DNA from: Lentisphaerota bacterium
Lineage (GTDB): Bacteria > Verrucomicrobiota > Lentisphaeria > Oligosphaerales > JABHEG01
NCBI GenBank assembly: GCA_018676675.1
Contig: JABHEG010000085.1
Coordinates: 1 to 63,323, forward strand
DNA: 63,323 nucleotides
Direction: 5' to 3'
A program made the position numbers and the translations under genes. Positions 17,170 to 27,138 of the stretch are shown piece by piece. How positions within the stretch are numbered: position 1 is the first letter of the stretch; every line of letters begins with the position of its first letter. The notes beneath the pieces were generated by a model. That model had not been told where the DNA came from. It was given only the letters and a program-made list of their open reading frames with translations, and did no database searches.

Positions 17170-17447
17170 ACAAAAAAGCGTGCTAGGGGAATTGATTCGG
17201 AGCAACGACACAATAGTATGTTAAGTAGCTTCGTCAAGGGTGCCTTCGAGTCAGCGGAAGTGTCGTTCGCGCCAGTTCTCGAGGGTGCCTTGGAACGCTC
17301 ATTCCGGCTCCAGGGGATCCTTCCCGGACGGGAGCCGCGTGAAGTCCCGCGACGAAGAGCAACCGGTTGCCCCCGGTCGGGAGCTTTCCGACAGCTTAGT
17401 CTTCCCGGGGCCAAAGCGATCTCCGGCTGAACAGAAGTGGACGCACG

Positions 17448-19838
17448 TTGCCAGCCAGCCAACCCAACAAAAAAGCAAGCGACGAGAAGCTGGCCGCCAC
17501 GGAAGGGCGACCTCGGCGGATCGCGCAAATCACCCTCTTCGTGTTCAGTCTGCTCGTCTTCCTTTCCCTCCTGTCCCACGATTCGCGCGATACCGATTTC
17601 CTCGCGGGAGGGATGGGCTCAGACGAGATCATCCGCAACTGGATCGGCTACTTCGGGGCATGGATCTCGAGGTCACTGCTGCTCCTCTTCGGCTTCGGCT
17701 CGTACCTACTTGCCACACTGCTTGTGCTTTCCTCCGCCCGGCGACTGTTCGGCCGCCGAGGAGTACGCCAGATCCTCTGGGACTACTGGCTTTCCCTGGG
17801 GCTTGTCACCATCGGGACGGCGATGTTCTGCGGCATCTGGCCTGACCTGGCCTCTGAGTTGGCCGCCCAACTCAACGTGGGGCAGACACCGGGCGGGGTG
17901 GTTGGCCAGCGGTTCTGTGCCCCCAACGGGGGCTGGATGCGCATCATCCTGAACCCAACCGGAAGCGCCATAGTCTCCTGTGCCCTGATCGCAGTGGGGC
18001 TGGGTGTGGTTTGGCTCCACGACTGGCATGATCTCGTCCTGGGGGGCCTCACGCTCCCAAAAATGAAGCGGAAAACTGAGTCCCCGTCTGCCAAGGAGAA
18101 GAAGAGCGCCAAGACGAGCGCTGCGGAACGTCGTTCACAGAAACTGCGCGAGCGCGAAGAACTGAACCGCGAGCTTCAACCCGTCGAGGAAGCGCCGCTC
18201 CCTCCCCCGGAGGAGAAGCCGAGCAAACGCAAGAACAAGAAGAAGGCGCAGGGGACGGAAGACAGAACGGCCGGCGCGAAGGCGCAAGAGCAACCAACCG
18301 CCACGCCGCGCCATCCCGCCCCGGCGGCCTACAAGCTCCCTGAAATCGACCTGCTTGACCAAACACAAAACGCTGGCACAACGGCTGACCCCAAAGAAGT
18401 CGAAGCTAAGAAGGAGATCCTCCAGGAGACTCTCGACAGCTTCGGCATCGATGCCCAAGTGGGCAATGCCACCTCGGGCCCCCGTGTGACCCTCTTTGAG
18501 GTGCTCCCCGCACCCGGCGTGAAGGTCGAGCGGATCAGCCAGATCAGCAACAATATCGCCATGGAGCTCCGGGCCACGAGTCTACGAATTCTCACCCCGA
18601 TTCCAGGTCGCAACTCGGTGGGAATCGAGGTCCCGAATACCAGCGCCGCCCTGGTTACACTCCTCAGCCTGATGAAAACGCGCGAATGGCAAAAATCCAA
18701 GGCCCGGATCCCGATTCTCCTCGGTAGGAACATCAGCGGCGGGGTCGTGATCCTCGACCTGGCGAAGGCACCACATCTTCTCATCGCAGGCGCGACGGGA
18801 AGTGGAAAATCCGTCTGCATCAACGCCATTATCATGTCCATGCTCTATCAGTTCACACCGGAAGAGCTGCGCCTAATCATGGTTGACCCCAAGGTTGTCG
18901 AGTTCCGGGCCTACGAGAGCCTGCCCCATTTGGTCGTCCCCGTCATATCCGAGACGAAGAAAGTCCCGTTGGCCCTGCGTTGGGTGATAAACGAGATGGA
19001 GAAGCGGTACCGGATCCTCGCCAAAGTGGGAGCCCGGAACCTCGAAGGCTTCAATAGTCGGCCCCAGAGCGGAACGCCCGAACTGGACGACGATGGCAAG
19101 CCAATCCCGACCAAGCTCCCGTTCATCGTCGTCATAATCGATGAGTTGGCTGACGTCATGATGACCGCGAAGGCTGACGTGGAGACCTCCCTCGCCCGAA
19201 TCGCTCAGCTGTCCCGAGCCGTCGGCATCCACACCATCATCGCCACGCAGCGTCCAAGTGTGAACGTGATCACCGGCACGATCAAAGCCAACTTCCCCAC
19301 CCGCATCGCGTTCCAGGTTACCTCACAGGTGGACTCCAGGACGATACTGGACGGCAAAGGAGCTGAGAGCCTTCTCGGCCGCGGCGACATGCTGTTTCGC
19401 TCCCCCAGTGCGTCAGGCCTTGAACGCAATCAGGGAGCCCTCGTCGATGACATGGAGATTGAGAGAGTCGTCGAGTTCTGCGCTGGACAGGGGGACCAGC
19501 AATTCGACGAAGAGGTCTTCAAAGTCTCCGCGGGGAGCAGCGGCGACCCCAGCTCGGCAGAGGGAGCGGGCGGAGGCGAAGCGCAGGATGAGGAGCTTGT
19601 CCAGCAGGCCATTGAGATCATCGTCCGCGACCGCCGAGCCACCACGAGTTACCTGCAGAGATGCATGAGGATTGGGTACAACCGAGCCGCTTCTTTGATT
19701 GAGGTGTTGGAGCAACGAGGGGTCATCGGGCCGCAGATTGGGACGGCCCCGCGAGAGATCCTCATCTTGAGCAATGACGACCAAAGCGAAGACGTAGACG
19801 TGGATTTACCGGAGACGGAAGACGGCGACGTCGTATAA
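17448..19838 (+). CDS. ftsK: DNA translocase FtsK/SpoIIIE
   Basis: The protein has 796 residues from a TTG start. Four membrane helices lie at about 25-45, 70-93, 108-130 and 165-185. A charged Lys/Glu/Ala/Pro linker runs from about 200 to 305, followed by the alpha/beta RecA-like motor. Walker A is GATGSGKS from Gly448, Walker B lies around FIVVIIDELADVM, and the FtsK block TQRPSVNVITGTIKANFPTRIAFQV is present. The C-terminal gamma winged helix (about 710-780, TTSYLQRCMRIGYNRAASLIE) should read polar chromosome sequences. It pumps DNA through the septum and activates dimer resolution. The ribosome site is poor (AGAAGTGGA), consistent with low expression. The next gene follows by 75 bases. 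Confidence 0.95.
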   Translation: MPASQPNKKASDEKLAATEGRPRRIAQITLFVFSLLVFLSLLSHDSRDTDFLAGGMGSDEIIRNWIGYFGAWISRSLLLLFGFGSYLLATLLVLSSARRLFGRRGVRQILWDYWLSLGLVTIGTAMFCGIWPDLASELAAQLNVGQTPGGVVGQRFCAPNGGWMRIILNPTGSAIVSCALIAVGLGVVWLHDWHDLVLGGLTLPKMKRKTESPSAKEKKSAKTSAAERRSQKLREREELNRELQPVEEAPLPPPEEKPSKRKNKKKAQGTEDRTAGAKAQEQPTATPRHPAPAAYKLPEIDLLDQTQNAGTTADPKEVEAKKEILQETLDSFGIDAQVGNATSGPRVTLFEVLPAPGVKVERISQISNNIAMELRATSLRILTPIPGRNSVGIEVPNTSAALVTLLSLMKTREWQKSKARIPILLGRNISGGVVILDLAKAPHLLIAGATGSGKSVCINAIIMSMLYQFTPEELRLIMVDPKVVEFRAYESLPHLVVPVISETKKVPLALRWVINEMEKRYRILAKVGARNLEGFNSRPQSGTPELDDDGKPIPTKLPFIVVIIDELADVMMTAKADVETSLARIAQLSRAVGIHTIIATQRPSVNVITGTIKANFPTRIAFQVTSQVDSRTILDGKGAESLLGRGDMLFRSPSASGLERNQGALVDDMEIERVVEFCAGQGDQQFDEEVFKVSAGSSGDPSSAEGAGGGEAQDEELVQQAIEIIVRDRRATTSYLQRCMRIGYNRAASLIEVLEQRGVIGPQIGTAPREILILSNDDQSEDVDVDLPETEDGDVV

Positions 19839-19913
19839 CCGAGACTCAGGCGCCGACAGTCCGTCCAGACATGTCATGACGCCTGCTGAGATGGATATCC
19901 CGTGTGAGGATCA

Positions 19914-21008
19914 ATGGTGCCGGGAGCACCGCCGATTATTATGGCCAAGAGAACGGACAAAGAGAAACCTGACGCCGGTACGCGACAGCAGCGTCTCCCA
20001 CTGACTTGGGATGCATCCGCTGCTGCGCGGCAGAACGATCTGCCTTTCGAGGTGGAACGCCCGCCGTCCGCCGAGCCAGAGCCGGAAGCAGCACCCGCAG
20101 CACCCGCTCCAGACACACCGGACACTCCCACGGAAGCACTCCAGGCGGAAGAAGTGCCGCCCGACGAATCGCCCCCCGAGCCCCCCCAAATGTCGCTCCC
20201 AGACGAAAACGAACAGCCTGCCCCCCCTCTGCCTTCCGAGGATGTTCCGCTCCCCCAAGACACCGCCGCCGGGCCCGAAGCAGAAGAGGCCGAGGCCCCG
20301 CCGGAGGAGTCAGAGGAATCAGAGGAGTCAGAAGAAACGGCGATTGAGGACGAAAGCGACACGGCGCCACCGGAAACAGCCACTCCCGCCGACGACACTC
20401 CCCTTCCCGAAGACGTTCAGATCATCGAGCTCAGCACCGTTGAGATGACGTTGGGCCAACGGCTTATGGAAAGTCGCGGGGCCTGCAATCTCACCATAAC
20501 CAACGTCGCCCAGAAAACGCGGATCCCGAAGTACATTATCGAGCAGATCGAGACAGACCGCATCAAGCAGCTGCCGCCACCGATATACACTCGATCTTAC
20601 GTGGCCCAGCTCTGCCGCGAGTACGGTATTGATCCCCAGCCGATCCTGTCCGAGCTCGATCAACTGCTGCAGCGACGCGAAGACGAGGATGACTCGCACC
20701 GGCTCGTTGTCACAGCTCAGAACAGTGAGAGTGGCTCCAAAGTACGCTACCGCCTGGCAGGAAGACGAGGACCGAACGGAAACCGAGTGATCACGCCGAC
20801 GATGTTGGCGGTTGCTGCCACGGTTGCAGTGCTGACGCTTCTGGTGGTCGCGGGGCTTGGCCTCCGGCAATGGCGGAAGCACCGCAGGAAGATGGATGTC
20901 ATCGAGGCCGTGGAAGCCGTCCCAATGCCGGGAACGCCGGTCGACCTGGAAGAGTTCATTATTCCGCAGCAGTTGCCCCTCAAGGAACTGGCCATCCCTT
21001 CAGACTGA
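19914..21008 (+). CDS. RodZ-like membrane protein with long disordered N-terminus
   Basis: The protein has 364 residues. The first about 170 residues are Pro/Glu/Asp/Ala rich and certainly disordered, with runs such as EESEESEESEE. A RodZ/HTH_25-type helix-turn-helix follows at about 178-250 (TLGQRLMESRGACNLTITNVAQKT, then IPKYIIEQIE and YTRSYVAQLCREYGID). A transmembrane helix lies at about 295-316, then a short outer tail of 45 residues. In RodZ this HTH binds MreB and helps set cell shape. Here the HTH is internal, whereas in the classical protein it begins near residue 1. It lies 75 bases after ftsK, so the two may share a transcript. ATG 19941 is an alternative start without a ribosome site. 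Confidence 0.75.
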   Translation: MVPGAPPIIMAKRTDKEKPDAGTRQQRLPLTWDASAAARQNDLPFEVERPPSAEPEPEAAPAAPAPDTPDTPTEALQAEEVPPDESPPEPPQMSLPDENEQPAPPLPSEDVPLPQDTAAGPEAEEAEAPPEESEESEESEETAIEDESDTAPPETATPADDTPLPEDVQIIELSTVEMTLGQRLMESRGACNLTITNVAQKTRIPKYIIEQIETDRIKQLPPPIYTRSYVAQLCREYGIDPQPILSELDQLLQRREDEDDSHRLVVTAQNSESGSKVRYRLAGRRGPNGNRVITPTMLAVAATVAVLTLLVVAGLGLRQWRKHRRKMDVIEAVEAVPMPGTPVDLEEFIIPQQLPLKELAIPSD

Positions 21009-21036
21009 CCCGGCCTCTGCCCCCGCCTTCCCGAGC

Positions 21037-22443
21037 TTACCCGCGCTTCACACGGGCTCCCTGAGCCGTGTCCTCGATCACCCAGCCCAGGGCCGCCAGT
21101 TCATCACGGAGGGCATCAGCCCGGGCAAAGTCGCGCGCCTTCCGCGCAGCTTGACGGTCCTCGACCATGGCCAGGACGTCTGCCGGGACATCGTCGCCCT
21201 TCCCAATACTGAGCACGGCAAGCACACTGTCAAAGCAGCTCAGCAGGTCCAGGGCCTTTTGCGCCGTCGCCCCACCAATGCTCCCGTCGTCCAGGCCCTT
21301 GTTGGTGTCACGCACGAAGTCAAACAGAGCTGCCACAGCTACCGAGATGTTGAGGTCGTCTTCCAGCCCGCCCCGGAAACCGGCTTCGGCGGCCTCAAGG
21401 CGTTCAGCCATTCTCGCTTCACCAGCATCAGCGAGAAGAGCGGCCTCTTTGAGCCGCACAACGAAGTCATCCAGCCGCTGGAGCGCCGCACGAGCATTCT
21501 CGCAGGCATCAAAGGAAAAGTTCAGAAGCTGTCGGTAGTGGGTGTTCAGGAGCACCCAGCGGATCTCCCGACCCGAGAAACCACGCTCGAACAAGTCACG
21601 CAACGTGTAGAAATTGCCGAGAGATTTCGACATCTTCTTGCCTTCGACCACAAGATGAGCGTTATGCAGCCAATAGTTGACGAACTTGCATCCGTTCGCC
21701 GCCTCGCTCTGGGCTATTTCGTCCTCGTGGTGCGGGAACATGTTGTCGACCCCGCCGCAGTGTATGTCAAATGTCTCTCCGAGATACTTCATGCTCATCG
21801 CTGAGCACTCGATGTGCCAGCCGGGGCGCCCTTTACCCCACGGGCTGTCCCAGGCAACATCACCATCTCCTTCGTCGTAGGCCTTCCACAGTGCGAAGTC
21901 AGCAACCGCATCCTTCTCATACTCATCCAGCTTCACGCGCGTGCCGGGGCGCAAATTCTCCTGATCAATGCGAACAAGCTGCCCGTAGGAGGGAAACGTC
22001 TCGATGGAAAAATAGACGGACCCGTCATTGGCCTGATATGCATTTCCTTTGTCACAGAGCGTCTGCACAATCTCGATCATCTCGGCCACGTGATCAGTCG
22101 CGGCGGGATAAACGTCCGCTCGGTCGATCATTAACGTGTCGACGTCTTCGAAAAACGCGTCTTTGTAACGCTGGGTGAAATCGCGAAGCGGAGTTCCCTC
22201 GGCCTTGGAGTCCCTGATTGTCTTGTCGTCCACATCCGTCAGGTTCATGACATGGTGAACGTCATAGCCGCAGAAGCACAGCGTTCGCTTCAGCAGATCC
22301 TCAAACACATAGGCGCGGAAATTGCCGATGTGGGCGAAATTGTAAACGGTGGGGCCACACGTGTAGAGCCCGACCTTGCCGGGAACGATCGGGGTGAACG
22401 CTTCTTTCTGTCGCGTCAACGAATTCTGAAACATCAAAGCCAT
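21037..22443 (-). CDS. cysS: Cysteinyl-tRNA synthetase
   Basis: The protein has 468 residues, full length. It charges tRNA-Cys in the cytoplasm. The zinc- and ATP-site blocks are [17 protein letters not shown] (HIGN), [40 protein letters not shown] and KMSKSLGNF (KMSKS). The anticodon-binding C-terminus has the usual family ending ([27 protein letters not shown]). It is convergent with the RodZ-like gene, with 28 bases between stops, and divergent from the URO-D-like gene. Confidence 0.97.
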   Translation of the reverse strand: MALMFQNSLTRQKEAFTPIVPGKVGLYTCGPTVYNFAHIGNFRAYVFEDLLKRTLCFCGYDVHHVMNLTDVDDKTIRDSKAEGTPLRDFTQRYKDAFFEDVDTLMIDRADVYPAATDHVAEMIEIVQTLCDKGNAYQANDGSVYFSIETFPSYGQLVRIDQENLRPGTRVKLDEYEKDAVADFALWKAYDEGDGDVAWDSPWGKGRPGWHIECSAMSMKYLGETFDIHCGGVDNMFPHHEDEIAQSEAANGCKFVNYWLHNAHLVVEGKKMSKSLGNFYTLRDLFERGFSGREIRWVLLNTHYRQLLNFSFDACENARAALQRLDDFVVRLKEAALLADAGEARMAERLEAAEAGFRGGLEDDLNISVAVAALFDFVRDTNKGLDDGSIGGATAQKALDLLSCFDSVLAVLSIGKGDDVPADVLAMVEDRQAARKARDFARADALRDELAALGWVIEDTAQGARVKRG

Positions 22444-22617
22444 GGTCAGTCGGCTCCGCTTGTGGACAACGCACGATCGTGCCCTGCCCTTTGGCGATTG
22501 TCGGTGTAAACTCGTACTATAGACGAACCGCCGACCCTACGCAACGAGCTCAAACCACACCGCTCGGGGGCCGTGCCGCGGATCCTGACCGCGGAGACAA
22601 CATGGAGACGCCACCGT

Positions 22618-23766
22618 ATGAACGGAAGAGAACGGGTTCGGGCAGCCATTGCTCAACAACATCCAGATCGTGTCCCTCTGGGTCTCTACGCCATCGACTG
22701 TGACACCGCCGGGAGAATCCTCGGTCGAGACACCCTCATCCGCAACAAGCCCGGCCTTCAGCTAGCGCTGTGGCAGGGACGGCGAGATGAAGTGGCTGAG
22801 TCACTCAAACGCGATGTTGTCGAGCTCTTCACCAAACTCGACATTTTGGACCTGATCATCTACAAAGAGGCCCAACTGCTGCCCGAACGGGGCGCTTCCG
22901 CCGAGATGCCTCGGAAAATCGGCGATGATCTGTATGAAGACAAGCAAGGGCAGATCTGGCAACTCTCGTTCCTTTCCAACGACATCGCCATCGTCAACCG
23001 GCCGGTCAGCGGCGAACCGAAGGCCTACACCCCGGAGATGTTCCCGCTCCCGGATCCCGAGGACATCCCGCTCCCCGATCCGTCCCGGTACGAGGTCTTC
23101 GACCACATGACCCAGGCTCTCGGAGAAAGCCGCTACGTAGCCAGCTGCAACGGCGGACTGAACTGCATGCCCCTGCTGGGGGGAATGGAGAATGGACTCA
23201 TGCAGTATGCGCTGGCCCCAGAAGCCGTCGCTGCTGCTGCTCGCAGGTATACGCGGATTGCCGGTGCAGTAGACCGCGTCGCGCTGCGCCCAGGTTGCGC
23301 GGGAGCCATGATCGAGCAGGATATGGCAGGGACAAACGGTCTGCTCATCTCACCAGCCCAATGGCAAACAATCTGCAAGCCCTGCCTGCGACAGCGTGTG
23401 GCCTCGCTAAGAACGCACGTTGACCAAGTCATCCTTCACTGCTGCGGAAGGACCACACAGATCATGGATGACATCATCGACTGCGGCGTCGACTGCTATC
23501 AGTCGCTCCAGACATCGGCTGGAATGGCCCCGGCCCAGCTTTGCCCGACCTTTGGTTCGCGCATCGCGTTCTGGGGTGGGGTGCCGGTTGAGCTCCTGAT
23601 CAGCGGAACGCCTGACGAAATGCGAACAGCTGTGCGCGAAACCATGGAAGCAACGCGGGACGTGCCGGGCTTCATTCTGGGGCCGTCTCATAGTGTCGCT
23701 TTCGGCACCAAGTACGACAATTTCATGGCCATGCTGGATGAGTTTCACAAGCATGCCCACCGCTGA
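22618..23766 (+). CDS. URO-D-superfamily protein (uroporphyrinogen decarboxylase/MtaA-like)
   Basis: The protein has 382 residues from ATG 22618. The start MNGRERVRAAIAQQHPDRVPLG is the typical N-terminus of URO-D-like proteins encoded in catabolic clusters. The HCCG motif (His274-Gly277) matches the H-x-C-G zinc site of MtaA/MtbA-type corrinoid methyltransferases rather than the Arg-rich pocket of true HemE. True heme synthesis is therefore unlikely. Such paralogues are numerous in Lentisphaerae-like genomes and often lie beside sugar genes, with uncertain substrates. It leads a four-gene + strand set with Gfo/Idh, HpcH/HpaI aldolase and sialidase-like genes. Confidence 0.8.
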   Translation: MNGRERVRAAIAQQHPDRVPLGLYAIDCDTAGRILGRDTLIRNKPGLQLALWQGRRDEVAESLKRDVVELFTKLDILDLIIYKEAQLLPERGASAEMPRKIGDDLYEDKQGQIWQLSFLSNDIAIVNRPVSGEPKAYTPEMFPLPDPEDIPLPDPSRYEVFDHMTQALGESRYVASCNGGLNCMPLLGGMENGLMQYALAPEAVAAAARRYTRIAGAVDRVALRPGCAGAMIEQDMAGTNGLLISPAQWQTICKPCLRQRVASLRTHVDQVILHCCGRTTQIMDDIIDCGVDCYQSLQTSAGMAPAQLCPTFGSRIAFWGGVPVELLISGTPDEMRTAVRETMEATRDVPGFILGPSHSVAFGTKYDNFMAMLDEFHKHAHR

Positions 23767-23927
23767 TCGACGACGGCAGCCCCAACCTGACGGAGGAAAC
23801 GACCGCACCGCTCCATTTGGTAGCGCGGGGCGATCTTGAATGCCTTCGGTGGCCCTGTATACTCCGCTGAAGCGTTTTATCCGGTTCACGTATTCCGGGC
23901 TCTGCCCCTGCATGAGGAGAGGGATTG

Positions 23928-25043
23928 ATGGAACGAACAAAGGTTGCAGTGATCGGCTGTGGTGGGATTAGTCGAGCGCACCTCAACGGCCATCTTGCCT
24001 GCCCTGGCTCTGAGGTCATCTACTGCGTTGACATCATTGAATCGAGAGCGAGGGAGAAGGCAGAGGTGATGGGGTGCAAGTGGCACACCGACTACCTGGC
24101 CATTCTGGATGAAGTGGACGCTGTCGACATCTGCACTCCGCCACACGTCCATGCCGAAATGACGGTCGAGGCGGCACGCCGAGGGAAACACGTTCTTACC
24201 GAGAAGATCATGGCGCGAACGCTCCCGGAAGCCCGCTGGATGATCGACGAATGCGAGAAGGCGGATGTGGTGTTCATGGTCGCCTTCGTCCTGCGCTACC
24301 GTCCCGAGTTCGAGCTCTTTCAGCAGACCTGTGCGGAAGGCAAACTCGGGCAAATCCGCCAGGCCTACATCCAGACACAGTTGAACATGGCCAAACCGGC
24401 TGAATGGCGCCAGAACCCCTATGACTTCCCAATGGGCGCCTTCCTGTCCCACGGTTGCCACTATGTGGACCAGTTGCAGTGGTGTGTAGGCCCGATAGCG
24501 GAAGCCATGAACATGAGCCATGCCCTGACGCTCAACGAGCTGATTCCCGGAGGAGATGATACCAACTGCGCTATCTTCCGGCATCAGAATGGAGCCGTGT
24601 CCTGCTATGTGGAAAGCTGGGCCATTCCCTTCCGTACATCCGGCATTCGCTACGAGGTCTACGGGACGGAGGGATCTCTCCAGCTCACCTACCGCAGCGA
24701 CGGGAAACGCCTCGTAACTCTCTTCAACAGCGACGGCGAGAATGACCTGTTCGAGTTTGATCCGCGCAAGGAAGACCACATGGATGCGTTCGGCGGCGCG
24801 AAAGACATGCAGGGGCAGATCAAGCACTTCATCTCCTGCATCCAGAACCGTGACCTTCCTCTGACGCATGGCCGCGAGGGAATCAAGCCGATGCAGGCGG
24901 TCCTGGCGGCAGAAGCTGCAGAACGGGAAGGCAGGACGCTACGCATTAACGACTTCATTGAGCGCCCGCAAAACACCGCGGAATGGAGTGAGCCGGATTT
25001 CCGAGCGTGGGTCAAAGAGACCTACGGCTACTCCCCCGAGTAG
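23928..25043 (+). CDS. Gfo/Idh/MocA-family oxidoreductase
   Basis: The protein has 371 residues from ATG 23928 (GAGGAGAGGG upstream; an overlapping TTG one codon earlier is less likely). The NAD-binding start is VAVIGCGGISRAHLNG. The catalytic-lysine block reads TEKIMA, so the usual Pro of EKP is replaced by Ile. The substrate domain has YDFPMGAFLSHGCHYVDQLQW with the conserved His, and the family end ALLAAEAAERE-like helix. It probably oxidises a sugar or cyclitol for the aldolase encoded next. It lies 161 bases after the URO-D-like gene and 116 before the aldolase. Confidence 0.88.
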   Translation: MERTKVAVIGCGGISRAHLNGHLACPGSEVIYCVDIIESRAREKAEVMGCKWHTDYLAILDEVDAVDICTPPHVHAEMTVEAARRGKHVLTEKIMARTLPEARWMIDECEKADVVFMVAFVLRYRPEFELFQQTCAEGKLGQIRQAYIQTQLNMAKPAEWRQNPYDFPMGAFLSHGCHYVDQLQWCVGPIAEAMNMSHALTLNELIPGGDDTNCAIFRHQNGAVSCYVESWAIPFRTSGIRYEVYGTEGSLQLTYRSDGKRLVTLFNSDGENDLFEFDPRKEDHMDAFGGAKDMQGQIKHFISCIQNRDLPLTHGREGIKPMQAVLAAEAAEREGRTLRINDFIERPQNTAEWSEPDFRAWVKETYGYSPE

Positions 25044-25159
25044 GGCGCCGACAACCGCCACAGCCGCAGATTTCCCATAGGTCTGTACGACAGCCCCATC
25101 AGACCGCCCGAAACGCCGGCAATCCCACCCAGCAGACTGCCTGCCAAGGAACACAAGCG

Positions 25160-25936
25160 ATGAAACAAGCAACGTTGGCCACCAAGGTCCGCAACGGAGA
25201 AGTCACGATCGGGACGTGGATCCAGGCCGGTCACCCAACCATCGCTGAAGTCCTGGCTGAAGCGGGGTTCGACTGGATAGCTGCAGACTGTGAACACACC
25301 GATATCGATATGACCCAGTTTGCCGGACTCGCTCGGGCCATGTATGGCCGCGGACCAGCCCCACTGGTACGGGTGCGGGAAAATGACACCTTGGCAATTC
25401 GCCAAGTTCTGGACATGGGAGCAGAGGGGGTGATTGTCCCCCTGGTCAACAGCCCCGCTGAGGCAGAGGCAGCTGTCAGAGCCGCGAAGTACCCGCCCCA
25501 AGGCGTCCGCGGTTTCGCTTTCTCCCGAATGAATGACTGGGGAGAGACGTTCGAGGACTACCTGGCCCAGGCAAACAGCACCGTGCTGGTCATCGTCATG
25601 ATCGAGTCCAGAGAAGGAGTGGAGAACATCGATGACATCCTGGCTGTGCCCGGAGTGGACGGTGTCTTCATCGGCCCCTATGACATGAGCGGGTCCTACG
25701 GCATCCCCGGCCAGACTCAGGACCCGATCATCAAGGCGGCGTGCGCCCAGGTAGCCGTAGCCTGTAAACAAGCTGGCAAAGCAGCAGGAATCCACGTCGT
25801 CCTCCCCAGTGCCGCGGCGATCCAGGAAGCCGTCGCAGATGGGTTTACGTTTATCGCCGTGGGGGTCGATACCGTCTTTCTCGCCGAAGCCGCCAAGTCA
25901 GCACTGACCTGCGCCCGAACAGCGGCGGCGCTCTGA
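25160..25936 (+). CDS. HpcH/HpaI-family aldolase
   Basis: The protein has 258 residues from ATG 25160 (CCAAGGA 10 bases upstream). These metal-dependent class II pyruvate aldolases cleave 2-keto-3-deoxy sugar acids or 4-hydroxy-2-oxo acids. Landmarks are GTWIQAGHP (start strand), DCEHTDID, LVRVREND (substrate Arg), EGVIVPLVNSPAEAEAAVRA, then MIESREGVENIDDI with the metal Glu and GVFIGPYDMS with the metal Asp. With the upstream dehydrogenase it makes a plausible sugar-acid route ending in pyruvate. The sialidase-like gene begins 77 bases after it. Confidence 0.88.
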   Translation: MKQATLATKVRNGEVTIGTWIQAGHPTIAEVLAEAGFDWIAADCEHTDIDMTQFAGLARAMYGRGPAPLVRVRENDTLAIRQVLDMGAEGVIVPLVNSPAEAEAAVRAAKYPPQGVRGFAFSRMNDWGETFEDYLAQANSTVLVIVMIESREGVENIDDILAVPGVDGVFIGPYDMSGSYGIPGQTQDPIIKAACAQVAVACKQAGKAAGIHVVLPSAAAIQEAVADGFTFIAVGVDTVFLAEAAKSALTCARTAAAL

Positions 25937-26013
25937 TGTACCCCCTTCCGAGGCGCCCGGACCGTTGGCGCCGGCAGTCCCCCCCCATACCACTCCATAG
26001 ACGAGAGGCCCAC

Positions 26014-27138
26014 GTGATCTACAGCGAAGTCAAGTACCAACCCGAACGCTCGTGCACATTCCTCGGGAGTCCAAGCGTTGTCCGCCTCCCGGACGGGGCT
26101 CTGTTGGCAACTCACGATTACTTTGGGCCTGGATGTCCCCGGAACCACGAGAATGAGGAGTCCCTCATCAGTGTGTACCGGTCGGAAGACGACGGCCAGT
26201 CATGGCAGAACATCACCCACATCATGAATGCCTACTGGAGCACACTTTTCGTCCACGCAGGCGCGGTGTATCTGTTCGGGACTACCCAACAATACGGCTC
26301 GATCGTCATACGGCGCAGTACGGACGGCGGATTCAGGTGGACGCACCCCGTGGACGGGAAGTCAGGCCAACTGTTCAGCGGAGGCTATTACCATGAGCCC
26401 CCCAACTACCATTGTGCCCCTGTGCCCGTGCTGAACACCGGGAGGAGACTCTACCGAGCGTTCGAAGACTGCAGCCCCTGCAATTGGCCGGACGGCTTCC
26501 AATCCTGTGTTGTGTCCGTCGACACACAGGCCGACCTGCTTGACGCTGCCAGTTGGACGATGAGCAACAAGGTGGTTTTCAACCCCGCCTGGACCCCGGA
26601 CACCTGGCCCACCTGCGACCGACCTGGTTGGCTGGAGGGAAACGTCGTCCAGGCCCCGGATGGAGAACTCTGGAATATCCTGAGGTTCCATGCCACGCCC
26701 TCCGTGGATAAAGCTGCGCGACTGAGCCTCAGCCCAGACGGCACCACACTCAGCTTCGCCCCCGAGACCGGCTTCGTCGACTTGCCGGGCGGAATGACCA
26801 AATTCACGATACGGCGTGATGCAGACACCGGCAGGTATCTCGCTCTGCTCAACAACAACACCGACCCCGCACGCCCCGGCCAGCGAAACGTGCTCTCGCT
26901 CTACGCATCATCTGACCTGTGGACGTGGGAACACGTGACAACGCTGCTCACAGATGAGTCAGGACTGGCTCCTGAAGACTCGGTCAGGCTCACCGGGTTC
27001 CAGTATGTCGATTGGCAATTCGACGGGGCTGACATCATCTACCTAGTTCGGATGGCTTTCCGCGGATCACGGAACTTCCATGATGCGAACCGAATCACGT
27101 TCCACCGGATCAATGACTTCCGGGCACTGCTGTCCTGA
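26014..27138 (+). CDS. Sialidase/neuraminidase-superfamily beta-propeller protein
   Basis: The protein has 374 residues from GTG 26014 (GAGAGG upstream). BNR/Asp-box motifs are SEDDGQSW and STDGGFRW, with later ASSDLWTWEHV repeats typical of glycosidase six-bladed propellers. No signal peptide is visible, so it should be cytoplasmic, unlike true secreted sialidases. The sialidase Arg triad is not obvious, so another glycoside or an exo-acting lyase-type reaction is possible. It is the last gene of the sugar module, and a 398-base gap follows. Confidence 0.7.
   Translation: MIYSEVKYQPERSCTFLGSPSVVRLPDGALLATHDYFGPGCPRNHENEESLISVYRSEDDGQSWQNITHIMNAYWSTLFVHAGAVYLFGTTQQYGSIVIRRSTDGGFRWTHPVDGKSGQLFSGGYYHEPPNYHCAPVPVLNTGRRLYRAFEDCSPCNWPDGFQSCVVSVDTQADLLDAASWTMSNKVVFNPAWTPDTWPTCDRPGWLEGNVVQAPDGELWNILRFHATPSVDKAARLSLSPDGTTLSFAPETGFVDLPGGMTKFTIRRDADTGRYLALLNNNTDPARPGQRNVLSLYASSDLWTWEHVTTLLTDESGLAPEDSVRLTGFQYVDWQFDGADIIYLVRMAFRGSRNFHDANRITFHRINDFRALLS

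Noticed and set aside
22618..23766. True HemE (uroporphyrinogen decarboxylase) for heme synthesis
   Set aside because: HCCG zinc motif and catabolic neighbours fit the MtaA/MtbA-like group; no heme genes are near.
26014..27138. Secreted sialidase
   Set aside because: No signal peptide and no clear Arg triad; only the propeller superfamily can be claimed.
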